Origin: Nitrospira sp.
GTDB taxonomy: Bacteria > Nitrospirota > Nitrospiria > Nitrospirales > Nitrospiraceae
Direction of reading: 5' to 3'
Assembly: GCA_024998705.1 (NCBI GenBank)
Contig: JACOEF010000124.1
Span: 1-7,135, forward strand
Length of the DNA: 7,135 bases
The position numbers were made by a program, and so were the translations under genes. Below the pieces are notes generated by a model. That model did not search any database. It had not been told where the DNA came from and saw nothing but the letters and a program-made list of their open reading frames with translations. Positions 1-5,168 of the stretch are shown here, piece after piece; position 1 is the stretch's first letter, and the number at the start of each line of letters is the position of its first letter.

Positions 1-57
1 CGTCCCTCCCATCAGCAACTTAGAGTCCGCTAGAGGGCAATAGCGTAGCCGTCGTTG

Positions 58-116
58 TCATCTTCATCCGGTACGGCGCACCACTTCATAAATCAAGCCG
101 GCAGATGATCTTTTTT
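58..116 (+). terminator. Weak plus-strand terminator candidate
   Basis: TCATCT (58-63) pairs with AGATGA (103-108), and CCGG (68-71) with CCGG (98-101), across an internal loop and a 26-nt apical loop; TC and then six T (111-116) follow. It could end a plus-strand transcript entering from the left edge. The large loop and asymmetric interior make it weak. The remaining bases from 1 to 178 show no gene I can support. Confidence 0.22.
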
Positions 117-178
117 CCCCCTTCCGCCCATCAACCAGAAGCGTTCCCTCAATTCCCGTGCTCCGCTCGCGGACAACC

Positions 179-622
179 TCAAACAGTCCGATTCGCCACC
201 GGAGCTGAGCGCTGTACGTCCGCCTGCTCCCGATCGTCTGAAGTCCGTTCCTGCGTGGTCGGAGCGAGACCGGTTTGGAGACTGATCACAATGGTGATTC
301 GCCCGGAAACGGGATCCAAACTCGTCACCATCGCACGGACTCGCTTCCCAACCACCGGCTCAATCCGCGCCCTGAGCACCTCCTGACAGGAGAGAAACAT
401 GGCCTCATGGACACGACGAAGTAACGCTCGGCCCTCCTCTGTTTGAGCCAACCGTGCCTCGGCGGGGATGATGCTGTGCCTGATGAGCGTGGCATCAATG
501 ACATCGTCGGCGATCCGCACTTGAACATGCGCGTAGTTCGACTTCATGAACTCGGTGTGAAAATTCAAGATCGCGAGCATCACGGCATATTCGATATCCG
601 CCTGATTCCGGGACTGCGCCAT
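179..622 (-). CDS. DUF2294 family protein (MpsC-like)
   Basis: This is a 147-residue soluble protein without signal peptide or membrane helix. Residues about 8-117 follow the DUF2294 pattern: a start helix (ADIEYAVMLAILNFHTEFM), a short strand region with RIADDVIDATL, then PAEARLAQTEEGRALLRRVHEA, a long helix ending in RARIEPVVGKRVRAMVTSLDP, and a final strand ITIVISLQ. The last 30 residues are a polar, probably disordered tail beyond the usual length of about 120. In Staphylococcus aureus the DUF2294 protein MpsC is encoded with MpsA (DabB-like) and MpsB (DabA-like) in a bicarbonate-linked membrane-potential system; its biochemical role is not settled. The presence of this gene about 4.5 kb from dabA suggests a link, though the two-component genes lie between and it probably has its own promoter. 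The ATG at 622 is supported by GAGAGG (633-628) 5 nt upstream. I recognised the family by pattern only. Confidence 0.65.
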   Translation of the reverse strand: MAQSRNQADIEYAVMLAILNFHTEFMKSNYAHVQVRIADDVIDATLIRHSIIPAEARLAQTEEGRALLRRVHEAMFLSCQEVLRARIEPVVGKRVRAMVTSLDPVSGRITIVISLQTGLAPTTQERTSDDREQADVQRSAPVANRTV

Positions 623-637
623 ACTGACCTCTCATCC

Positions 638-674
638 ATGGTGGATACACCATCTCAACAGCATCTGGGATGCT
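638..674 (-). repeat. Two tandem small hairpins just before the DUF2294 ribosome site
   Basis: ATGGTG-GATA-CACCAT (638-653) and AGCATC-TGG-GATGCT (660-674) are perfect 6-bp stems 6 bp apart. The first ends 5 bp before the ribosome binding site (633-628), so in a mRNA starting upstream both would form in the leader. They could affect translation or be protein-binding dyads; there is no matched known riboswitch. Confidence 0.3.
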
Positions 675-735
675 CGCAGCCTGCCTCCGCAGTTCTTCAG
701 GACCCCGCGGACATGACTGTACAGTGCGCGCGATC

Positions 736-766
736 ACCGCAAGGATCGATACGATCCTGCCGCGGT
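736..766. repeat. Extended hairpin in the region upstream of the DUF2294 gene
   Basis: An inner perfect stem AGGATCG-ATA-CGATCCT (742-758) continues through a 1x3 internal loop into ACCGC (736-740) paired with GCGGT (762-766), giving 12 base pairs in 31 nt. It is the strongest dyad in the window. No T-tract follows on the minus strand and only TTT follows on the plus strand, so it is a poor intrinsic terminator; an operator or structured leader fits better. Confidence 0.4.
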
Positions 767-873
767 TTCAGCGTCACCGGCTCCACGGTGTCACCTCACA
801 TAATGCAGGGCATGACCGGGCCTCGCAGTCTTGCGTGTCCAACACATAACGGTAGACCTCGACGGACATCGGA

Positions 874-911
874 CTGTGACATCACAGGCAATTCATCACT
901 CCTCCGTGATG
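874..911. repeat. Two adjacent dyads in the intergenic region
   Basis: CTGTGA-CA-TCACAG (874-887) and, 6 bp on, CATCAC-TCCTCC-GTGATG (894-911). The first uses TGTGA/TCACA half-sites like those of CRP/FNR sites but with a 2-bp spacer instead of 6, so it is not a canonical site. They could form RNA stems or bind a dimeric regulator. Confidence 0.3.
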
Positions 912-1105
912 TATCTCACTGGTGCTGTGCTGCACTGACTGAATTTCTGGAGAAAGACAGTGCAAACCTTAGTCCACAACAGAAGCTGATGGATGTCTCC
1001 TCCTGCGCGCTCTGATTTCTCTAGAAAACCGGCTGCTCCCAGCCTTGGCCTCACCGATTGTGCGCCCCCCCAATTCGAACCAAGCCGATCTCCCGACCCC
1101 GATGG

Positions 1106-1119
1106 TGTGCACGTGCACA
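1106..1119. repeat. Perfect 14-bp palindrome TGTGCACGTGCACA
   Basis: This is fully self-complementary around 1112/1113 and is made of two abutting GTGCAC units. A third GTGCAC is at 1135-1140 and TTGCAC lies at about 1154-1159. The clustering of TGCAC in both orientations resembles an operator with auxiliary half-sites, but no regulator can be assigned. Confidence 0.35.
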
Positions 1120-1274
1120 AGTGCGCGAGGAATCGTGCACCGGCACCCGCAGACTTGCACTCACGGGCAGTCATGAGCCAAGAGGGAATTCGATGTGTTG
1201 ATAGCTGGGGACGACCACGACGGAGGGAATCGGGTGGAATTAGAATCTGTCTGATCGGGAGGTGAAGCAGCGCA

Positions 1275-1661
1275 TCATGACCGGGATTTGCGACGGCGAT
1301 CCAACATCCAACGCGTCACCCCTAACTGCCTCGCGGCTAAGGTTTTGTTGCCGCCAGATCGCGCCAGCACCGCTTCGATGATTTGATCCTCCAGATCGGC
1401 CAACGATTGGTCTCCGACCCGGAAGCTGATATGGACATCCCCGGAATTCAATGCGCCCGTCGGAGCACAAGCGGCAGTCATGGGGGCCGTGACCGGTATC
1501 GACACAGCCCCCTGAACATCAACGGGGAAATTCGCTGTCTCCAGCGTCGTCCCTGCACAGAAGAGGACCGCCCGCTCAATGAGATTGCTGAGCTCACGCA
1601 CGTTCCCGGGAAGGTGGTAGCCCCGAAGCAGGGCTTGGGCACTTTCACCCAGCGTTCGCAC
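1275..1661 (-). CDS. C-terminal remainder of the response regulator: sensor II and Fis-type HTH
   Basis: This frame is identical to that of the upstream regulator and begins two codons past the TAG. A GTG at 1661 could serve as a restart, but I see no purine-rich ribosome site before it, so it is probably not expressed by itself. It contains the AAA+ sensor II block YHLPGNVRELSNLIERAVLF, a roughly 45-residue linker, and a Fis-type helix-turn-helix in which GGNKTLAARQLGVTRWML matches the usual GGNKTxAAxxLGIxRxTL pattern. It ends in TGA a few residues after the recognition helix, as in intact NtrC-family proteins. If translated alone it would lack receiver and ATPase and could at most bind DNA passively. 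Confidence 0.6.
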   Translation of the reverse strand: MRTLGESAQALLRGYHLPGNVRELSNLIERAVLFCAGTTLETANFPVDVQGAVSIPVTAPMTAACAPTGALNSGDVHISFRVGDQSLADLEDQIIEAVLARSGGNKTLAARQLGVTRWMLDRRRKSRS

Positions 1662-1667
1662 CGGCTT

Positions 1668-2681
1668 CTAGAGCGCCAGCGCAGAACGGGTCAAAAATTG
1701 CTCCGCCAAAGGAATGATGTCCTCCCGTCGGTCGCGAAGCGGCGGCACCGTCAGCGTCACCACATTCAGTCGGAAGTACAAATCTTCGCGAAACTCACCC
1801 TTCGCCACAGCCTCTTTTAAATTGCGATTTGTCGCCGCCATTACCCGCACATCGATGGCAATATTCGCCGCGCTACCGACCCGTCGAATCGTACGTTCCT
1901 CCAGCACACGCAGCAATTTGGCCTGCAGGGGGAGCGGGAGATCGGCGATCTCGTCGAAAAAGACCGTCCCGCCTTCGGCCATCTCGAGCAAACCGCACTT
2001 CCTGCCGGTCGCCCCTGTAAAGGATCCCTTCTCATGTCCGAACAGCTCGCTCTCGAAGAGGTCACGCGGAATCGACGGACAGTCCACTTCCACACAGGGT
2101 TTGCCCGCACGTGGGCCGTTGTAGTGGATCACACGCCCCATATATTGCTTGCCTGTCCCCGTTTCGCCCTGCAGAAGAACCGTCACGCGGTCGTTCGCGA
2201 TGAGCTCCTTCACCTGGGTGAGGAAACTCCGGGTCACGGGACTTTTGGCAATCACACGATCCAGCGCATACCGTGCGGCATCTTGGCCGCTATGCAACTG
2301 CACCTGGCGTTGAAGCGTCAAGAACTCCGTCGCCCGGCGCAGCGTATGAAGCAGATCGTCCATATCGATGCTCTTGGCAACGAAATCGAATGCCCCCAGC
2401 CTCATGGCCTCCACCGCATCTTTCCCCGTCCCTCTCGCCGTCAGGACAATCACCGGTATGGCCGGCGACAGGTGCTTCACACGGGCCAAGACATCCAACC
2501 CGGAGAGATTCGGCATGACCAAATCAGCCACCAGCACGTCCGGTTCGAACGATCGGAGAAGACCCAACGCCTCCTCGCCAGACCCCGCCGTCTGCACCAC
2601 ATACCCCTGATCGCGCAGCCGCAATGCGAAGGCTTCCCGAACCGAAGCCTCGTCTTCTAACAATAAGAGATGCCAGGCCAT
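1668..2681 (-). CDS. NtrC-family sigma-54-dependent response regulator, truncated by amber codon
   Basis: The 337 residues before the stop contain a receiver domain (1-120) with acidic pocket E9/D10, phospho-acceptor D53, T81 and K103 (followed by Ser instead of the usual cis-Pro). Next comes most of an AAA+ sigma-54-activator domain: Walker A GETGTGK (172-178), the sigma-54-contacting loop GSFTGA (219-224, an accepted GAFTGA variant), Walker B TVFFDE (239-244), sensor I RVMAATNRNL, and the arginine-finger region FREDLYFRLN (R298, R304). The frame ends at TAG 1670-1668, just after AEQFLTRSALAL. Family members continue here into sensor II and a DNA-binding domain, so this product would be an ATPase core without its lid and without DNA binding. 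The ATG at 2681 lies one base after the kinase TAG, with GAGG 6 nt upstream inside the kinase's last codons, so translation is coupled. It is surely the cognate regulator of the kinase. Normal function is doubtful unless the stop is read through. Confidence 0.9.
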   Translation of the reverse strand: MAWHLLLLEDEASVREAFALRLRDQGYVVQTAGSGEEALGLLRSFEPDVLVADLVMPNLSGLDVLARVKHLSPAIPVIVLTARGTGKDAVEAMRLGAFDFVAKSIDMDDLLHTLRRATEFLTLQRQVQLHSGQDAARYALDRVIAKSPVTRSFLTQVKELIANDRVTVLLQGETGTGKQYMGRVIHYNGPRAGKPCVEVDCPSIPRDLFESELFGHEKGSFTGATGRKCGLLEMAEGGTVFFDEIADLPLPLQAKLLRVLEERTIRRVGSAANIAIDVRVMAATNRNLKEAVAKGEFREDLYFRLNVVTLTVPPLRDRREDIIPLAEQFLTRSALAL

Positions 2682-2682
2682 G

Positions 2683-4656
2683 CTACGCCTCGTGTTTCAC
2701 GGGAAGCCACACATCAACCACCGCTCCACTTCCCGGCGGACTCTGGATGAGGAGTTGTCCATGGTGCCGTTCCACGATGTCGCGGGTAATGGTCAGCCCG
2801 AGCCCGACCCCCTTGGCCTTGCCGTTCGTGAAGAAGGGCTCGTAGATCCGCTTGAGATCTTCGCCGGCAATCCCTTTTCCCGAATCCGAGAAGCGCATCA
2901 AGACCCCTGCGAGACGCCGGACTTCGGGCGTGATCGTCACATGCACGCTCCCGCCGCCCGGCATCGCATCGATCGCATTCATCGCGATATTGAGACAGAC
3001 CTGCAGGATATGCGCTCGCGACGCATCGACCGCCGGCAGATCCGGGGCCATCGAAGACCTGACCAGAATGTGATTCTTCATCAAGTTCGGTCGAAGGAGT
3101 GTCCACGTGTCGTCGAGCACCGAGGCAAGATCACAGGGGGCGATATCGAAAGGGCGGGGTCGCAGCTGCCCCAAATGCGATTCCAGAAGTTCATCGATCC
3201 GCGCGGCCTCTCTGGCAATCAACCGACAGCGGTCGCGCGCCTCCTGCGGCAGCGAGGCCTGATCGGCCAGATGCGTGGCCAGACTGCCTAGGCCAATGAG
3301 CGGATTCCGCACCTCATGCAATATGCCGCCGGCAAGTTGACCGACCAGCTTCACCTGCTCGGTGTGGCGCAACGCTTCAAGCATTTGTTCCCGCTCACTG
3401 AGGTCGGTCAGGATCGCCATGAAATATTGCGTGGTCCCATCCGAAGCCTTCACCGGGCTGACACGCTCCCACACCAGAAACTCCGACCCGTCTTTCCGTC
3501 GATTGACGAACCGTTCGACACAGGGATGCCCCGCGCGAATCGACGCCCACAGACGCTCATAAAACTCGGGGGGATGTTTGCCCGATTTCAGGATCACCGG
3601 GCGCCGGCCCAGCGCCTCCTCACGCGTCCATCCTGTCATGCGCTCAAGAGCCGGATTCCAGTCCACGATTTTGCCGGTCGTGTCGGTCATCATCACGCCG
3701 TCCTGGGCGGACAGGAAAAGGCGATGATAAAAATCCATCTGCGTCTCTTCATGGCGCCGGCGCTCCAATACCGTTCCGATGGTATTCGCCATCGTGCAGA
3801 GAAATTCCTGCTCCTTCTGGTTGAACTTGCGGACCCGTTTGGAATGGGCGGTCATCACTCCATACACCCGGTCTTCGACCAGCATCGGCACACACATGCC
3901 GGCGACCGCGCCATGTTCCGTGAGTAATTTAGACGCGGAAAACCTGGTCTCCCGGCGGAAATCGTCGACCACAACCGGAACCCGTTCCCGGATCGCATAG
4001 CCGGCCTGAGAATGGGTGCCGCCTTCGATCGTGAGTTTGCCGATGAGATCGCGTTGCAGCCCGATCCCCGCCATGATGTAAAGATGGCCGTCCAGTTCGC
4101 GCGGCACCAGAATCTTGCAGAGTTCTACTTCCAGCGCCACCGCCGTTTCCTGGACCGCTTCATTCATCAGTGCCTGGGCCGAAACACCGCTGACCGCCAG
4201 GGTACCGATGCGCGCCAGCGCGGACTGAAAGCGCGCGACATGCGCCGCGTCCTGCGCAAGGAGCACTCGCTCGGTCACATCCTCCAACACCATCAGGACA
4301 CCACGCTCACCACGATACGGCACCACATTGAACCGGCAGGCGTAGTAGAGCGGCCGGCCATCCTGAGCCTCCACTGTATATTCGACCGTCTTTCTGGTTC
4401 CGAGCGTACGCGTGTTCCAGGCAATGGCGTCATCCAGCAGGCGCTTCCGCAGGGCATGCTTTTCCGCTCCCACCTGAGAAGAGGCACATTCCACTAATTC
4501 AGAAAATTGAGAATTTTCGAAGATCAGAAGGCCCTGGCAGACGAAACAGAGGCCTCCGTGGATACAGTCGCTCAGCCAGGCAAGGACCTCAGCGGCGGCG
4601 AGCTCCGACCGGGCCGGCCTGGACACCTTGGAACGGCTACGATGGGAAGAGGCCAT
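2683..4656 (-). CDS. Soluble PAS-GAF-PAS sensor histidine kinase
   Basis: This is a 657-residue cytoplasmic kinase with no hydrophobic membrane segment. Domains in order: a divergent N-terminal PAS (about 24-130) containing C31, H33, C37 and C40; a GAF domain (about 142-300, with GMCVPMLVEDRVYGVMTAHS); a PAS/PAC pair (about 307-422, with GWTREEALG and RRKDGSEF); a HisKA dimerisation domain with the phospho-acceptor H447 in GGILHEVRNPL; and a HATPase domain with N-box N556/N560 (NIAMNAIDAM), G1 DSGKGI (591-596), F-box YEPFF and G2 GVGLGL (616-621). All catalytic boxes are intact. The NtrB-like H-box suits its partner, an NtrC-type regulator that starts one base after this TAG stop. The signal is unknown; a soluble kinase with a GAF domain suggests an internal ligand or redox cue. 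The ATG at 4656 is the first ATG in the frame after the preceding gene, but its ribosome binding site is weak (at best GCGAGCG). A candidate promoter lies about 60 bp upstream. Confidence 0.92.
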   Translation of the reverse strand: MASSHRSRSKVSRPARSELAAAEVLAWLSDCIHGGLCFVCQGLLIFENSQFSELVECASSQVGAEKHALRKRLLDDAIAWNTRTLGTRKTVEYTVEAQDGRPLYYACRFNVVPYRGERGVLMVLEDVTERVLLAQDAAHVARFQSALARIGTLAVSGVSAQALMNEAVQETAVALEVELCKILVPRELDGHLYIMAGIGLQRDLIGKLTIEGGTHSQAGYAIRERVPVVVDDFRRETRFSASKLLTEHGAVAGMCVPMLVEDRVYGVMTAHSKRVRKFNQKEQEFLCTMANTIGTVLERRRHEETQMDFYHRLFLSAQDGVMMTDTTGKIVDWNPALERMTGWTREEALGRRPVILKSGKHPPEFYERLWASIRAGHPCVERFVNRRKDGSEFLVWERVSPVKASDGTTQYFMAILTDLSEREQMLEALRHTEQVKLVGQLAGGILHEVRNPLIGLGSLATHLADQASLPQEARDRCRLIAREAARIDELLESHLGQLRPRPFDIAPCDLASVLDDTWTLLRPNLMKNHILVRSSMAPDLPAVDASRAHILQVCLNIAMNAIDAMPGGGSVHVTITPEVRRLAGVLMRFSDSGKGIAGEDLKRIYEPFFTNGKAKGVGLGLTITRDIVERHHGQLLIQSPPGSGAVVDVWLPVKHEA

Positions 4657-4695
4657 GACGGTCGCGCTCGCCGGGAATGACAGATGCTTCGTTCG

Positions 4696-4711
4696 GCACG
4701 CGCATGCGTGC
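4696..4711 (-). repeat. Short hairpin in the kinase leader
   Basis: GCACGC, loop of 4, GCGTGC: a perfect 6-bp GC-rich stem. It lies just downstream of the candidate promoter, so it would fall at the start of the kinase mRNA. There is no U-tract after it on the minus strand, so it is not an intrinsic terminator. It may be an operator or 5' stabilising stem, or chance. Confidence 0.3.
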
Positions 4712-4717
4712 AGGGTC

Positions 4718-4746
4718 AGTATACCCAGCAGGTCCCCACCCGTCGA
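4718..4746 (-). promoter_or_regulatory. Candidate sigma-70 promoter for the two-component operon
   Basis: On the minus strand a -35-like TCGACG (4746-4741) is followed by a 17-bp spacer and a -10 box TATACT (4723-4718), one mismatch from TATAAT. It lies entirely in the 116-bp spacer, after the PII-like stop codon and about 60 bp before the kinase ATG, which is where an independent promoter should be. No intrinsic terminator is visible after the PII-like gene, so read-through from dabA is also possible. The -35 matches only 4 of 6 consensus bases, and the call rests on sequence alone. Confidence 0.35.
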
Positions 4747-4772
4747 GAGGAAGAAACCCGTCCTAACGCCTG

Positions 4773-5096
4773 CTACGGAATCACGAAATGATCCCGGCGG
4801 GTCACCGCAATGTCGCTGACGAACATGGCGCCGGAATGTTTGTGAAAAAGCGGGCCCAGTCCAGCCAGAATCGGCTCAATCCGCTCCTCGGGCACGACGG
4901 TGAAAATGATCACCTGGCTGCTGGTATCATCGAACAGCAGGTGACCTTCATGGAACCCGTGATGCCCCTTACCGGAGACGTTGTTGATGATCGTATAGCC
5001 GGTGGCGCCGACTCGATCGAGCAGATTCGTCACCAACTTGAGGTGTTCTCCCTCGACCACGATGCGGATTTCTTTCATCGGATGCAACGTCAGCAT
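4773..5096 (-). CDS. PII-like signalling protein associated with DabA
   Basis: This 107-residue protein has the length and ferredoxin-like layout of the PII/PII-like superfamily: a first strand (KEIRIVVEGEH), helix LKLVTNLLDRVG, strand ATGYTIINNV, a T-loop-like stretch SGKGHHGFHEGH (41-52), strand SSQVIIFTVVP, helix EERIEPILAGLGPLF, and a final strand GAMFVSDIAVTRR. It lacks the classical GlnB/GlnK uridylylation-loop tyrosine motif, so it belongs with the PII-like proteins that sit beside bicarbonate transporters and carboxysome genes, which bind nucleotides and sometimes bicarbonate. It is probably a trimeric cytoplasmic regulator of DabA/DabB activity; that role is inferred from the position 72 nt after dabA. 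The start at 5096 is chosen over the family-like Met7 (5078) because GGAGG (5110-5106) lies 9 nt before it, while Met7 has no well-spaced ribosome site. The C-terminal cysteine pair reported in carboxysome-associated CPII is absent. The loop carries four histidines (45, 46, 49, 52). Confidence 0.85.
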   Translation of the reverse strand: MLTLHPMKEIRIVVEGEHLKLVTNLLDRVGATGYTIINNVSGKGHHGFHEGHLLFDDTSSQVIIFTVVPEERIEPILAGLGPLFHKHSGAMFVSDIAVTRRDHFVIP

Positions 5097-5097
5097 A

Positions 5098-5110
5098 CTC
5101 CTGCCCCTCC
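5098..5110 (-). promoter_or_regulatory. Ribosome binding site deciding the PII-like start
   Basis: The minus strand reads GGAGGGGCAGGAG followed by T and ATG. The first GGAGG is 9 nt from the ATG at 5096, which is good spacing; the second AGGAG is too close (1 nt) to be the main site. The alternative start at 5078 would be about 19 nt from the nearest purine-rich stretch. Confidence 0.6.
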
Positions 5111-5168
5111 CCTGTTCCGTCCCGACCCGTCTCGAACATGATCCGGATTCATTCCGCTCTGCCCTGCG

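Larger units (their letters stand above)
623..1274. other. Gene-free region of about 650 bp, rich in short inverted repeats
   Basis: No frame on either strand shows a recognisable domain or well-placed ribosome site; the open frames of 60-90 codons on both strands are chance openings in GC-rich DNA. No intrinsic terminator follows the regulator stop on the minus strand. The region holds at least six short perfect dyads: 638-653, 660-674, 716-725, 742-758, 874-887 and 1106-1119, plus one at 894-911 and a cluster of TGCAC motifs (1106-1160). It presumably carries the promoter and control sites of the DUF2294 gene, but I could not identify a convincing -35/-10 or -24/-12 pair. Confidence 0.5.
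1275..2681 (-). pseudogene. Full NtrC-type regulator gene interrupted by one in-frame TAG
   Basis: Read through the stop, the gene encodes 468 codons, the normal size for REC-AAA+-Fis activators. The context is SALAL-stop-KPVRTLGESAQALL; family members usually have a Gly or Glu in the stop position before a KPV/KPx-type segment, so a single substitution (for example GAG or CAG to TAG) explains it. No residues are missing or shifted on either side and the downstream part still looks conserved, implying a recent event, a sequencing error or read-through. TAG is used as the genuine stop of dabA, the PII-like gene and the kinase, which argues against genome-wide amber reassignment. Confidence 0.6.

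Noticed and set aside
29..88. Nineteen-codon minus-strand frame ending in an acidic stretch (DEDDNDGYAIAL)
   Set aside because: It looks protein-like, but it has no ribosome site, a stop lies just before its ATG, and it is too short to support.
671..688. GG-N10-GC spacing (AGGCAG ... GAGCA) as a sigma-54 promoter for the DUF2294 gene; another at 771-785
   Set aside because: Position is plausible but matches to TGGCAC/TTGCA are partial, and several GG-N10-GC hits are expected by chance in 650 bp of this composition.
874..887. CRP/FNR binding site at CTGTGACATCACAG
   Set aside because: Half-sites are separated by 2 bp, not the required 6 (CRP) or 4 (FNR).
443..1015. Plus-strand open frame of 190 codons overlapping the DUF2294 start and the intergenic region
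   Set aside because: No recognisable domain and no good ribosome site; overlaps the supported minus-strand gene antiparallel.
1045..1085. tRNA T-loop-like GGTTCGAAT on the minus strand
   Set aside because: The flanking bases do not form a T-stem, and no acceptor, D or anticodon arm can be built around it.
896..1174. Minus-strand frames of 60-90 codons in the gene-free region
   Set aside because: No family similarity, low-complexity composition, no well-spaced ribosome binding site.
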